A stretch of 64,000 nt of DNA, from assembly GCA_051710585.1 (NCBI GenBank), contig JBPESP010000001.1:248001-312000 (forward strand), read 5' to 3'. Shown here piece after piece: positions 1-12,709 of the stretch (positions within the stretch are counted from its first letter, which is position 1; each line of letters starts with the position of its first letter). Below the pieces are notes generated by a model. That model did not search any database. It had not been told where the DNA came from and worked only from the letters and a program-made list of their open reading frames with translations. A program made the position numbers and the translations under genes. The stretch is from JBPESP01 sp051710585. Lineage in GTDB: Bacteria; Pseudomonadota; Gammaproteobacteria; Enterobacterales; Enterobacteriaceae.

Positions 1-2868
1 TACAATAGAAATATATAGATGATTGCAGTTGTGTTAATTTTAATCATAATTTTATCAAAACACTAAAATTTACTGTCACTGAAGGGATTTTCCTTACCGA
101 TACTGTTCTATGGAACTAGAAGCCGGATTTCTATAAAAATTCATAGCATATTATTTTGTAACTACACTCTACCATACGTTTAGAGTTTATCGTAGCAGTT
201 ATAAATATTGGAAAAGGCGTCCTGAGAGAGTAAATGTAAGATGAGTAGTATTGCTATTTTCATAGTTAAATTCATAAACTGTAATATATTAGTTATGGTA
301 TAACTGGCACGAAAAGTATTTATAAAAAAACTAGAGATGTTTATGGATATACGATGACTTGCATAAGTATATTTATGAAAAATATAATATAAACAATTTT
401 TTAGTAAAAAAATATAAGTATACGTTAGTGGTCAGGAGCTATGTTGCTATATCTAATTATCTTAAGTGCTAGTTAGTCGTCATGGAGCTAAAACAGGTAT
501 GGTACGGCGATGTGACGTATATCTATATTTGGAAATAATAGGTATATCTTGTATTTATTATTTTTTGTTTATAAAAGAAGCTACTAAAATAGGCTATAAT
601 GTTACTATCTACATATAGTAGATTAACTATTAAAGCACTAAAATAGCATGATAAATATAAATAAATGAAATAATATATTACAGCGATTAAATATCTACTT
701 TAATACAAATAAATAGTTCTGACAATTTCTGTAGTATTACAGAATAAAACATAACATAAGTCTATATAATAATTCTTTGGATAATAGTCTTATGGAAGTT
801 TTCAGAAATATAATAAACGAGTGAATGCTAGTAACAAGCTATATAAGCTTCAGTTAACTAGATCATAAAATTAAAGACTATGTATTGGAATATGATAATA
901 TACTATTTCTGTAGCCTGCAGAAATATAATAGTAAGTTACCAGAAATATATATTAAAAATATAACACACTGAAATATTCAAATATATGGAGTACTGTTTA
1001 GTTTAAAATAATATAAATTATTATTTCTATATTTATTCAATAAAATAAATAATGATAATTTTAGTTAATTAAATATAAGAAATTAGGTGTATATCAAAAA
1101 ACTTTGATATTGGTTTTGTTAACCTAATATTTATTAGGCAATAATTGTTATAAAAGATATGAGTTTCTTATTCACAATTTCACCTAACTTCTTGTTTTCA
1201 AATAATTCTGTATTATCCAGAATAACTTATAAATCAGTCTAAAATATTTTGCATAGCTGGATACCTTTGTAACAGTGATATAAAGGAGTGTTTTCAGTAT
1301 GGCTTTGCCACTATTGTAAATAGTAAGTAGCTAGGGTTATAAATTACACTTTGTCATATAGCTAGTTTGGTTATGTGACAGGATTATGTACACGAAGCTG
1401 AACAGAAGTAATGGGGCACTAAAAGTTGTGGCTGCTCTTAGCCGCTATTTGTAATAGCGCGACCATATGCCTGCAGCATTGGTTTTAGCAGTACGTTTCT
1501 CTGATAATAAGATTTGCAAATGATACAGTTAGCTATTTTAGCTACGCCGTCCGCTAGTATAGCTAAAATATTTACAGTGGAAAAAGTTCATTCAGAGGTG
1601 GGATGAATGGGTTTCTTAGTTACAGAATGTTATTTTTAATTTTTTGTTACAGTGTCTTCCAATATAGGTACTCATACCTCTATATTATAAAATAAGTTAG
1701 GCAGTGATTTATCCCTGCTTTCCTTTATCGATAGAATTAATAATCTTTTCTAGTAGAACCGATAAAATATGGCATAGCTGAAGGCTATGAAATAAATTTC
1801 ATCACCCTAGTTTGAAGATAGGGTATAGCGTTTTATTATGATTAAAACTTTTATGATATAAAAGTATATAACTAATAATAGTTTAACCACTTCACAGGTC
1901 GCCAGCACTGTCTTTTTTTCGGACGACTTAACTCTATGTTAATTTTTTTTAGTCAGCAGTAATACTTTATCTAGAAAAAAGGTGTAGTAGCTTATATTGG
2001 AAGCATTTTACTACTGATCCATGGCAGATGGCACCAATTATTCTTGCTAACGCTCCTTATTAGTTTACTGAGACATCCACATTCTTTTGATCTAAAATAT
2101 GCTGAGGATAAACAGTTTTATCGGTTACTTGATGTTTCGCCTATTTTTCAGTATCACCATTTACAATGATGAGGGGCAGCGCGCGCTGGTGGAATAGCTG
2201 TTTTTATAAGTGCCGCTCTGGAAGCTGCCATTTCTATTAGGTATCGATAGAAGCCTGTAAAACACAATTAAAAAATTAAGTCTGCTGTGCGACACACTCC
2301 CTGCAGCAGAGATGTTGTCGCTATAAACGGTTTACCGTATTTATTTAAGTCGGGAAAAGATCTACTTGATTCGAGTTATTTTAGCTCTTGGCTATGCTTA
2401 TGTAGGAGACGGATTTACAAGAAAGTAGGTAGTAATCTTAAGTCAATTAGAAGGGGAGCGGGAGCTCAAACTAGAGTAGAAAATCTGGAAACTAACGCTT
2501 TATTACTGTTGAGTATAAAATTTTAGTTGGTAGGCGAATTTTAGGTAAAGTAATGCTTCTAAGATACTATGCTGGTGATTACCCCGTTTTAAATGCATAT
2601 ACCCTCTATTCACTATCATTACTGAAAGTAGGCATACCATTATTGTAGGTGCAATATTATTAAATCTATGACTTGCTTAAATTTTAAACTTCAGTTTCCT
2701 TCTTCTATTTTATTCGTATTGCGACGAATGATATCAAATATTTCCGGTGCTATCGAAATTGATGTAGTATTTTGTTAGCGCTAGGATATTATAGACCATT
2801 ATAAAGGAAATGGTTGATTTTTTTTGCAGTGATGACAACAGAAGATCCCTATAGCTTCTGCTTTATCA
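1..2868. other. Decayed DNA without a recognisable gene
   Basis: AT-rich sequence with stops in all frames. The only open frame of any length is 79 codons at 2287-2526 (+), with no protein I recognise and no good ribosome binding site. A locally GC-richer patch at about 2170-2250 looks like eroded coding sequence, but I could not align it to a family. An interrupted inverted repeat (arms TATTTTAGCTA and TAGCTAAAATA) lies at about 1530-1572. Nothing functional is supported. Confidence 0.6.
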
Positions 2869-4122
2869 TTATGCATAAATGGGATAGCGGGAGCAGATTT
2901 CTAGAACTTTTTTCTTAGTGCACTCGATTACAGTATCATCATGGATGTTTTCTAATACGTCACATATCCAGTTCGCCAAATCACACACATCAGTCTTTGT
3001 AAAACCGCGCCGTGTAACTGCTGGCGTACCGATACGAACCCCGGAAGTGATGAATGGGCTTCTTGGATCATTGGGTATGCTATTTTTATTAACGATAATA
3101 TTAGCACGGCTTAGAGCGGTATCTGCTTCTTTACCAGTCAGATTCTTATTTAGTAAATTTAATAGGAATAGGTGATTATTGGTAGCGCCGGAGAGAATGG
3201 CAAAATTACGTGATAAAAAAACTTTTACCATTGCTTTAGCGTTTTCGACCACTTGTTTCTGGTAGTTTTTAAACGCTGGCTCCATTGCCTCTTTTAGGGC
3301 AACTGCTTTGGCGGCAATTACATGCATCAATGGACCACCCTGTGTGCCGGGGAATACGGCAGAATTTAACTTTTTATATAGCTCTTCGCTACCACCTTTG
3401 ACTAAAATCAAACCACCACGTGGACCAGCAAGCGTTTTGTGAGTGGTTGTAGTCACGACATGCGCGTGGGGTAATGGGTTCGGATAAACGCCAGCAACAA
3501 TCAGACCCGCTACGTGCGCCATATCTACAAATAGATAAGCGCCGATGCTATCAGCAATCTGCCGCATTTTAGCCCAGTCAGCTATACCGGAGTAGGCGGA
3601 AAAACCGCCAATGATCATTTTCGGTTGATGTATTTTCGCCAGCTCAGCTAACTTATCATAATCGATATGACCGTTCTCGTTAATGCCGTAAGGTATAATA
3701 TTATATAGTTTTCCAGAGAAGTTGACATTGGAACCGTGAGTTAAGTGGCCGCCGTGCGCTAGGTTCATACCCAGTACTGTATTGCCCGGCTGTAATAATG
3801 TGGTATAAACGGCAAAGTTGGCCTGGGATCCAGAGTGAGGTTGCACGTTGGCATAATCTGCACCAAAAAGAGCTTTAGCACGATCGATAGCTAATTGCTC
3901 TATAATATCGACATATTCGCATCCACCGTAATAACGCTTGCCGGGATACCCTTCAGCGTACTTATTAGTAAGCTGTGAGCCTTGTACTTGCATAACGCGT
4001 GAACTGCTGTAGTTTTCAGATGCAATCAGTTCAATATGCTCTTCCTGGCGTAAAACTTCCTGCTCTATTACTTTCCATAATTCGGTATCATAATCTGTAA
4101 TATTTATATCATGCTTTAACAT
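2869..4122 (-). CDS. glyA: Serine hydroxymethyltransferase GlyA
   Basis: This cytosolic PLP enzyme converts serine and tetrahydrofolate to glycine and 5,10-methylenetetrahydrofolate, the main source of one-carbon units. The protein is 417 residues, the same length as E. coli GlyA, and aligns without gaps. The PLP lysine lies in THKTLAGPRGG at about residue 229, and the YPGKRYYGG substrate loop is intact. The ATG at 4122 is preceded by AGGAG about 6 nt upstream. It stands alone: the next genes upstream on the same strand (glnB?, glrR, qseG, purL) are dead. With purL dead, its one-carbon output presumably serves thymidylate, methionine and formyl-Met rather than de novo purines (inference). Confidence 0.97.
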   Translation of the reverse strand: MLKHDINITDYDTELWKVIEQEVLRQEEHIELIASENYSSSRVMQVQGSQLTNKYAEGYPGKRYYGGCEYVDIIEQLAIDRAKALFGADYANVQPHSGSQANFAVYTTLLQPGNTVLGMNLAHGGHLTHGSNVNFSGKLYNIIPYGINENGHIDYDKLAELAKIHQPKMIIGGFSAYSGIADWAKMRQIADSIGAYLFVDMAHVAGLIVAGVYPNPLPHAHVVTTTTHKTLAGPRGGLILVKGGSEELYKKLNSAVFPGTQGGPLMHVIAAKAVALKEAMEPAFKNYQKQVVENAKAMVKVFLSRNFAILSGATNNHLFLLNLLNKNLTGKEADTALSRANIIVNKNSIPNDPRSPFITSGVRIGTPAVTRRGFTKTDVCDLANWICDVLENIHDDTVIECTKKKVLEICSRYPIYA

Positions 4123-4329
4123 CTATTTCTCCTGAAATTTAGTTAACTAACTATAACGATTAAAATAGAGGAATAATTAGTTATTAGTATAATCTTTTTT
4201 GCTTGGCTCCCCTTGAATGGTTGGGAGTTGCTTACGCAAATAATTCTTTTGTTGACTCCGCATAAGGTTATAAGTCATTTTATGCACTAAATAATAAAAT
4301 ATTTTCCTCATAACAAGAGTAAAATATTT

Positions 4330-4510
4330 TATGGGCAATACATCGCCCGCACGGATATAATTAATTTCGCGTATAGAAACTATTGTTTACCTGAGAGGAA
4401 TAGTCGGTGGCTATACTGTAGCCGCTTCTGTTACTAAGCTAAAGCCTCAAATTCTATCTTAGTTCTACCCACCGCTATGGACAGAGTATCACGTGCGTGA
4501 CGCTGAAGAC
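4330..4510 (-). pseudogene. glnB: Possible glnB remnant (PII signal protein)
   Basis: In E. coli glnB lies just downstream of glrR, and this is the same place. Minus-strand fragments resemble PII: KIEFE in the position of KIEIV, and SIREINYIRAGD in the position of the C-terminal RVIRIRTGE segment. Stops and frameshifts separate them. The similarity is short and partly rests on synteny, so the call is tentative. PII normally reports nitrogen status to glutamine synthetase control. Confidence 0.35.
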
Positions 4511-4519
4511 AACAAAATT

Positions 4520-5660
4520 CATTCAGGTCCAGTGTATTTAGAGATAAAAGTTTATATAAATTTTGTACGTTGGCGAGCAATCATTCGTACAGTTTTCATC
4601 GCATTTCTGTGGGTTATTTATAATAACTATCATAAATAGCGTTCTTAAAATTTAAGGTGCCGTGTGGTAAGGCACAGTAAATGCTTTGCCAGTAATGGAA
4701 TATTCCTCAGCCAGATCATATAAGAAGAGCGATTCTTAACCTAATGTTTTTATATAAAATACAGAGATCCCCGTGAAATTCCTCGGAACTACCTATCCTT
4801 TAGGTAAATTTAGATGAATAGCAGACAAAATACATACATTAATAATTAGATCGCAGTCCATACTTAATGGATACACTTTTTTACTTCTATAATACCAGCA
4901 TTATTTTAACTTATATCGACAGCGGTATATCGCTTATTTTTTTGATAAAAGAGTGCTTCTTTCAGTGGTCTGAAATAACCCTTTGCGCTGTCTGATCGCA
5001 TAGGTGAAAGAACCCTAGTTGTGTTTTGAACAAGCTCATATTTATACTAGTCGCTCTGGCAGTACGCTATTAATTAGCTACGATAAAAGAGGTGTAAGAG
5101 AGTCGGCAGGTCTGTATTACTTTCCCAGAATTTCTTTGTCAATGTGCTACTCTGTTTTGTAAAAGGATACTGAGATCTGATTCGAATACCATGTTTATCT
5201 GCTTCAATAGATGCAATATAAGCGTCTATATAGGTAAATACCGGGATCCTATGTATCCTGGTATTGTTTAACGTTGGCGGTATGCGTTAACACCAAAGAT
5301 TCATTAATAGCACTATACAGTGTCTTTTGTAATTCACTATTTTAATCAGAAAAATAAATACTCCCTTTTTTGGTAGTAAAAACTGTTTCTGGAATAGAGC
5401 TATGGACAATAAGAATGATTACAGGTAAATAAAGTTGCTTTTGTATTTCTTTAAGCAGCCCAATATCGTTCATCCTATTCATATATAAGTCACTGATGAA
5501 AAGCTTAATTTAGTGAAATTTTAATAGCTGTAGTACCTCCTGCCCGTTTTCTACAGTGATCACTGTGAGTCTTTTTACGGGTTAGGCTACATATCAAGTG
5601 GTTTAAATAGACTAGCATCATCGTTTAAAAGCAAGAGATGAGTATATTTCAGGTCCTTAT
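4520..5660 (-). pseudogene. glrR: glrR pseudogene (sigma-54-type response regulator)
   Basis: GlrR is the response regulator paired with GlrK and activates glmY in enterobacteria. Both ends survive in pieces. The receiver domain can be read across frameshifts at 5260-5640: THLLLLNDDASLF at its start (E. coli has AHLLLVDDDPGLL), then ISDLYMNRMNDIGLLKEIQ around the phosphoacceptor aspartate, then LYSAINESL. The C-terminal DNA-binding end is visible at about 4530-4615 as VRMIARQRTKFI followed in another frame by LLSLNTLDLNEF. The central AAA+ domain is unreadable and the locus is about 0.2 kb shorter than in E. coli. It lies between glyA and dead qseG, as expected. No function remains. Confidence 0.8.
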
Positions 5661-5739
5661 AGAAGAATAATTTGGCCACCGTATATTTGTTACTAATGAA
5701 AAATGCTTTTCAGGAAATTCTTCTGCTGATTACTTAGCG

Positions 5740-6480
5740 TTGGTAAATTATTACCACTGTCATGTGATGGATGTTGTCTTCAGGGTTTACTGTTTCTTTC
5801 CTGCCGGTTTGTTACCATCGCTTGTTAAGCGATGGTATATGCCCTAATACTCCATGATTTACCAGTTACGCAAAGATAGAGTTACTTAATCTCAGTAATA
5901 TTTTATAGCTTGAGAATGCTGGTAGTTTTTAGTTTCTGATTGAGTTGTTATTCTTACACTGTAAAGGTTTAGATATCTGATTGTTGGGTTCCTCCTAACT
6001 AATGCTAATTATGGCTAAGTTTATCAGCCAAAATACTAGCCGCAAATCCTGCCTGTTGTTGGCAAAAAAAATGGAAAATAGCGGATAGATACTGGTCTGT
6101 AAAGTATTACGATAGTTTAAAAAAAATGATGATAGGCTTGATGCTGGCCGATGATATTTATATTCGTAGCGTCTAAAAAATCCTCTATAGAAACTCTCAT
6201 ATCATCTTGTTTCTTGTTGTCGACACGCTTCTATATGCGCTTCAGTTGAATTATACGTGAAACACATTTTATAAAATTCAACTAATATTAAGAATAATTT
6301 ATTTCGCAAGATCCTATAGGATTCTTTTAGAAATATTTTAACTATAATACTTAAACAGGTTACGATGTTTTTTTGCTAGCTGAGTAACAAGTAAGTAGCC
6401 ACCATTTTATCTTGATAAGTTGATAGGAAGTAATAACGAGGATCAGAATCACACTTGCCATACGGTGAGTGAGAAAAAAC
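5740..6480 (-). pseudogene. qseG: qseG (yfhG) pseudogene
   Basis: QseG is an outer-membrane lipoprotein encoded between glrR and glrK in E. coli. Minus-strand fragments match its coiled-coil second half: IYPLFSIFFANNRQDLRL at about 6000-6100 (E. coli RPLYQLWRDGQALQLQL) and QLNQKLKTTSILKL.NITEIK at about 5890-5960 (E. coli QQLELTTRKLENLTDIERQL). Many stops and shifts intervene, and the upstream limit is a guess. The call rests on weak sequence similarity plus exact synteny next to glrR. Confidence 0.5.
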
Positions 6481-7665
6481 AAGGGTCTGTCGCAATAAAT
6501 GCGCCGTTTCAGTTATATATCGACGATTCTTACCGATTAGATAGAGGATAATATATTAATAGATTTAATGTAATTTATTCATACTAAAATAGTGATAGCC
6601 CCAGTCAACCTAAAATTGCTTCATCGGTGAAGGTCTTTTGCAGCTAATAACTGCGTGAAAATATTCTTGCGTTTTTATTTGTACTAGTTTGCTGTTGGAG
6701 GAGCTTGAAAGCCTCCAGCTGTGCCTAGATCTGTTTCTAATTATTATTTACAAATAAAATTTGTAGAAGAGCATTTAGTAGGTTTACTATCACTAATAGT
6801 AACGTGTTTTAGCAATAAATTACTCTGACTACTGAGGATTTATTGCTATTGCTGGCGCTAGGTTTTGTAAAGGCGGCAACGTTGTATTTTTTTTAATACG
6901 CAATATTGGCGATAGCTATCTTTTATCACTAGCGTTAAATTGATTATATTTCGGGAGGGATACGATATCCAGCAGCATCCTGCAGTTAATCTTAGCCGCT
7001 TATTTTCTCAGAATATTCAGATTTACCAGGTCACTAAACCAGAAACAGTAGTGATAGTAACCACCTTGAATGCAATGAAAACCCATTGTGATGCAGAGAG
7101 CGTGGAAATGAATATCAGTTATTTGCAGCCTTCTCCTTTAGAGAATTAAGAATAGGTTTTGATGCTAATTGATTGTTAATGCTGTGAATATTTATCAAAA
7201 CACTTGGCCAGAGGCCAAGTGTTTTGATAAATAAAGGGTGCTTTACTTAACGTGTCACCATTTTTATTTTTTAACATTACCAGACTATAGATTAACAATT
7301 GCATTAGCTGGTAGTACATTGGCTTTTTTTAGAAAAAAGGTAAATGAATGCTTTATTTATATAAAGTAGAAACTTTATAAAATTAGGAATATTACATACA
7401 TTCGTATGATTATTAATTTTTATCCAGTCTTAAAGCGTCATCCTCTGTATCTCTAAAAAATAAAATTAAAATGTCTCTTACAATGGAAGAGAAATTATGT
7501 TCTGTTTAAAACAATAAAAATCAGAGAAATAAACATTTCTTGTTGATAATAGTTTGTTAGTGAAGCGTTCGCATAGAAAAAAAATAATACCTAACGCACT
7601 GAAACACCCCGTTACATAGCACCTTTTGCTCAGACTATAAATTAGTATGGATTAACCTACGTATG
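6481..7665. other. Decayed spacer where glrK and glmY are expected
   Basis: E. coli has glrK and the small RNA gene glmY here. I found no convincing glrK motif (no H-box or G-box) and cannot see a glmY-like RNA. A 69-codon open frame at 6940-7149 (+) has coding-like composition but no recognisable family and lies on the wrong strand for glrK. A perfect 19-bp hairpin at 7191-7231 is listed separately. Confidence 0.5.
7191..7231. repeat. Perfect 19-bp inverted repeat, 3-nt loop
   Basis: Arms at 7191-7209 and 7213-7231 (core CACTTGGCC / GGCCAAGTG) are exactly complementary around the loop AGA. No T-run follows on either strand, so it is not a classical Rho-independent terminator. It lies between the 7149 open frame and the dead purL 3' end. 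Confidence 0.9.
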
Positions 7666-10600
7666 TTATCCCAGTTGTTTTCGTGCATTATGGAACAGAC
7701 GCATCCATGGCCCATCCTCACCCCCATTCAGCAGGATGCTAAGAGTGGTAACGGTACGGAATACTCGTTCAGGGTGAGCGGCATGGTCAGGGTAATATCT
7801 CTATTAGTGCTTTTAATAGCAGTGATTCTATGAGATGAGCCATTATAGGGTTAGCGGGATATTTCAGTAACTTTTTGGCATAGTTGTCTAGATAGCGTAA
7901 AGACATCAATTCTGCATGCTCGATCGCAGCTAAATGCGCAGTGTCGCGCACCTCCCGCCCTTTGCCGTGAGAAAAAACGCGCGATAGGTAAACGAGAACT
8001 AATTATATCCCGCAACAGTAGCGACTGGCTCTTAGTTACCTCCACTAGGCTTAACCATCCCTCAAAGCGCTCAGACTCTTTACGAACAAAATGAGGCCAC
8101 AGTTCCACACCGGGTATCAGTTCGCGTAAATTGGAAATCATCTGACATCCATTGCAGACATTAAGCAGCAGAGCTTTGGGATAGTAAAAAACGTCTTAAA
8201 CTAATCACGCAACCGCTGGTTAAACAAGACTGACTTAGCTAAACCTGCTCAGGTATCTAACATATCTCCGTAGGAGAAACCGCCTTAAGTTACTAGTATA
8301 TGAAAACCGTTAAGATTTTTAGCACTAGTAAGCAGATCGCTCATATGTACATCAATAGCCTCAAACCCGGCACGGTGAAAAGCAGCTGTCATTTCCACAT
8401 GAGAATTCACGTCTTACTCTCGTAGCACGGAGAACTTTCAGTTGTACACCTTTAGCAATAAATGGTGCAGCAATATTCTTCACAGGATTAAAACTCAAAG
8501 TTACTGTCAGGCCTGGATCGTTGTCATCCTAACTGGTGGCATGTTCCTGATTGACACTTTCGGGATTGTCATGCAACCGCTGCATCTGCCAGCTGGTTTC
8601 TGCCCATCAGGTTCTTAGAGTGGTAAAGAGCTTTCACTGTATAACGAGCGTTCACCGGCTCGCAGGAGAAAACGGTCGCCTGACAGCGTCGTACCAAGGT
8701 AGTGCAGACATTTCGCTAGACTTTCCTGATGAAATAGTGCCGTAACCGTGTCACGATCAGTCATATCGATCTGAATTACCGCCCTCAACTGTTTATTAAA
8801 TAGAGCACCTAACGTATCTTCTCCCAGAAGACCAATGTTGGCATCGATACCGTAATGGCCGGCAAACGCCATTTCTGCTAGAGTTACTAGCAAGCCACCA
8901 GTCGCACGGTCGTGATAAACTAACAGTCGCCCTTGCGACACTAGTTGTTATATGACGGGGAAAAAAGCAGGCAACTGAGCAGCATCGTGTACATTAGTGG
9001 TTTTATCCTCAAGCTGGCGATAACTTGTGCTAAAGCAGTGGCGTCTAATGCTTGACGGCCAGCGCCGAGATCAATGAGAACACTGCATATTATTTTGCAC
9101 CCGACTGCAATGCGGAGTTACAGTAGCACGTACGTCTTCTATGCTGGCAAAGGCAATTTTATGCCCAGCGACAGCGGCACACCGTCATTTCCCGTGATTC
9201 AGCCCTTCCGCTAGCTTGTTTTCATCGATATGGAATCTTTATCCATTGGGATGGTAAGCTCAAGTTCTGGACAGAGCTCCTCGCCCACTGCTTTTACTGC
9301 TTGATACAGATCGGTGTCTTCATTGGGATGACCCGCGGCAACCATCATAGTTTGCGAGAGTTTCACTAGGTTGATATTGCTGATATGCGTGGCTGCTAGA
9401 TTAGTCAGCGCCCGTCCTACTGTCAGTCGCGTTGCCGCGGAAAATTTAGAAGCGCAACCGCGGCCCGCTTACCTAGCGACATCGCTCACCGTAATAACTA
9501 TCCAAGCTGGCGGTTGTTATAGCGCAATCCGCAACCGGCACTTGCCCCTAGACCGACCATTTCAACTATATTACGATCATTAATGTTGATAATGAAGGTT
9601 TTTTCTGCTACCGCCGGCAAATAATGTAACATGCGGTTAATCGCCTCGGTGAGCATGATACCATTGCGGTTCAGCGGGTGAATTACAGGAGGCTGATGGG
9701 TGAGGGCTTCCTGCTGGATATTCGGTGTTTTGCTAAACAAGACGTCTAAAGGTAAATCAATCAGCTGGTTATTGTAATATGCGTCGTTCAGGGTAAGATG
9801 CGACATATCTGTCTCTTCACCTATCACCGTATATGGTGCACGCTAACGGCGACAAATAGCACTAAATTCCCTATTCGCTCAAGAGCGACCACCATAACGT
9901 AGTGTTCTTGCGATTCATTACATCACACTTCCAGCAGGCTCATGCTAGATTCCTCATTAGGGAACAGTGTAGCTGAAAATATCCGCCATATCCGCTATTA
10001 GTAAGCAACTCTAGAATGGCCTTTGACAAACCGCTGCACCTACGTCATGAATAAATAGAATAATCGGGTTGTCTTCCCCTTGTTGCCAGTAGCGGTCTAT
10101 GACTTCCTGACAGTGGCGTTCCATTTCAAGGTTTTCTCGTTTTACAGAGATAAAATTTAAATTAGCATCAAATTGACCGGAGGTAATTGAAGAGGCTGTT
10201 CTACCGCCAAGGCCGATGTTCACACACTGTCGGACTGCCAAAAACAATAAGCTTGGCGCCAATGTTGATTTCACTTTTTTTGTACGTGCGCCCTTCGAAT
10301 ATTGCCAATGCCACTGACTAAAAGATGGGTTTATGGTAACTGCACAGTTCCCCACCGTTATGGCTGTTCACCCACTCTTTGTACGTACGGAAATAACCGG
10401 CTAGGACTGGACGGCCAAATGCATTATTGAACGTTGCAGCACCCAATAGGCCGTCAGTCATGATATCCAACACGCTAATAATATGCTCAGAGTGGCTGAA
10501 GTTTTCTTTCCAGGAAAGTTCAAAGCCTTGGATGCGTAAATTGGAAACAGAGAACCCGACCAGTCTAGCTTTCGGCTTAGCGCCGCGGCCTGTAGCGCCT

Positions 10601-11566
10601 TCATCTCGGATTTCAATACCAGTGCCAGTGGCCGCGGCTGACCAGGGGGCGAATAGTGGTTGGATGGTTATGGGTTTCAACTTTCATCAAAATATGCGCC
10701 GCTTTTTGATGAAAGTCATAGCGCCCCGCCTGCGCGTTAGGGAAGAAACATCCTACCGCTGATCCCTCCATTACTACGGTATTGTCTTGTAGGCTGACAA
10801 TACATATTCTATAGTCCGTTCAAAGGTATTTAAATCATTTTAAAGAGCGACTCTTACTCTGCTGTTTACCATAAATCACCCAGTTAGCATTAAAATTTTA
10901 TGTAGGCAATGCTCAGAGTTAGCCTGAGCGAAGATATAGAGCTCGATATTGCTTGGATTAATCCAAGACGGATGAATATTGTAAATAAATAGTCTATTTC
11001 GTTTTGTATCAACATCACACATACTAGTAGTAGATTCATTTCTTCTAGAACGCTGAGGCCCTTACACAAAATATCCACTAGCCTTACTGTGGTTTCGGTG
11101 CATGATTGGCAAAAAGCGTTGTTGCCTTTTCTAGGGGAGTGAAAACTATTTCTATAATCCTATTGTATAATAAAGCAATGAGTCTCTCTACTGAGATTTA
11201 CTTAATTGAGGCGCCTGAATATAATAAGGTAAGCTACTTTCAAGACGTTTTATTTGCAGGAGTTCGGAGTTATAAACAATATCGATTGCTTTTGAGGACT
11301 AAAATGAGCGTATCCTGGGGCGCAGTGTAACTAACATCAACCGTCTTTGCGGCTGGTGTTTTGTGAGAGATAAGCCGTATTTTAACAGCTTCTGAAGCTG
11401 CCTTGAGGCATTTTTGTCTAGCACCGCGTGAGATCGATGGAGTGGATGTATTCAGCATAGATACTAGATACTTTTAATTATCAGTTTGAATCCTGGTAAT
11501 GAACTAACAACTTATTAATACGAAATTTGGACAGGGCGGGTGAACCGCGTACTATTTCTATAGTAG
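7666..11566 (-). pseudogene. purL: purL pseudogene (FGAM synthetase), nearly full length
   Basis: PurL converts FGAR and glutamine to FGAM in de novo purine synthesis. Almost the whole gene can be followed: IVRGSPALSKFRINKLL near 11560; VDILCKGLSVLEEMNLL near 11070; IRDEGATGRGAKPKARLVGF near 10600; QEVIDRYWQQGEDNP near 10100; LIDLPLDVLFSKTP near 9760; GGLLVTLAEMAFAGHYGID near 8880; SNLRELIPGVELWPHFVR near 8120; and the C-terminus PWMRLFHNARKQLG with its stop at 7666-7668. The span of 3.9 kb equals the E. coli gene (1295 codons). Death is by many small frameshifts and stops, and the expected start codon reads ATA or ACT. Six open fragments of 96-120 codons are pieces of it. Confidence 0.97.
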
Positions 11567-11899
11567 TATATTTTTTTATCTTTAAACCGTCCATCCATAG
11601 ATGTGTAGCTTGAGAATTTATGGAGTGTTATAGTTATATATAGAATGATAGGTAAAACACGCTTTTATAGAAATGTTATCTGTAAACAAAACTTTTTTGC
11701 AGTTATTCTTTTTACCATTGTTCTTATTCCACTAGATGCAGATATGCATTAATCTTAATGTATATATTAGCGCCTTGTTTCGCAACAAAGCCCCTTCAGG
11801 AGAAAAAGAATAATAATTTTTTTGTCGTTAACAAAAAATGAGGCTTGCTTTTGGCAAGAGAAAACTGCCTTTAAGCAGTTTAAATTAAATTGTGTTATC

Positions 11900-12690
11900 C
11901 ATAATAGGCTTGATCGTTATTTTGTTTTTTTAGCTCCTTATTGTGGAGCTACTGTGCTTTTACGTAACACTTATAAGGAGGCCTAGTGATCTTAAATCGC
12001 ATGGTGAACTTCGTATCAGCACCTTTATACGCTTCTGAAATATTTATCACGTTAAAAACAAACTAAGGATTTTAATTACGCGATCTAGTGGAAGATTTTG
12101 CTGATTATATCGAGTGTACCCTCAAGATACGTGTATGAATCAATCTGAATTAATTGTTTGATGATCTAGATCATGACAATTTCAATAGCTAGAAGGCAGT
12201 TTTATTTATAATGTTTGAATAATTTAATCGATTTAGCATTCCTTCCTCTTACTATTCAATTTCATAATAGCTGGTATATCAAACCACTTTTGTTAGCTCT
12301 TTGAAAGAAAATGGTAATTTCTGCTGGTTTCAGGGATAATGCTTATCCGCTCCGTACGAGATAGTATGAGGATAGATAACAGAAGCAATGCAGATTAGTC
12401 GCTGAGTTGATGTGGGACTGGAATTACCGATATAGAGAGCCACCCTACCATAAATAAACCATTTACGGATATGTCTACGGTTAGCATCTGCATAATTATA
12501 TGGGAAAAATCCTCCGCTATAAAATTAGATTAATAGGTTATTTATAGGAAAAGAGAAAAGCACTCCACCTTGCGGCTAGGAATCCGATCCTTCTAACGTA
12601 TCTACTTAGCCGTAGCAACTGAATATTTATGTGTAGCGGCGACGGCTAAGATTTTCGCGGCCCTTTGACGACGTCATTAGATCCTGTTAA
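11900..12690 (+). pseudogene. mltF: mltF pseudogene (lytic transglycosylase)
   Basis: MltF is a membrane-bound lytic transglycosylase with an N-terminal solute-binding-like domain. In E. coli it lies between purL and tadA, divergent from purL, as here. At 11986-12195 the plus strand reads KSHGELRISTF (E. coli ARGELRVSTI), then EDFADYIECTLKIRV and LFDDLDHDN in other frames (E. coli KQFADYLGVKLKVTV and LFDDLDNGN). The catalytic half is unrecognisable, and the space is too short for the 1.56 kb gene, so deletions occurred. Confidence 0.75.
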
Positions 12691-12709
12691 TATGAGGCAT
12701 CTGGCAGTT

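Noticed and set aside
2287..2526. 79-codon open frame at the left end as a gene
   Set aside because: No recognisable family, no ribosome site, and composition like the surrounding decayed DNA.
7191..7231. Hairpin as a Rho-independent terminator
   Set aside because: There is no T-tract on either strand and no live gene runs into it; it is listed as a repeat instead.
9498..9827. Several 96-120 codon frames at 7.8-10.7 kb as separate small genes
   Set aside because: All align in order to consecutive parts of PurL and are pieces of a single pseudogene.
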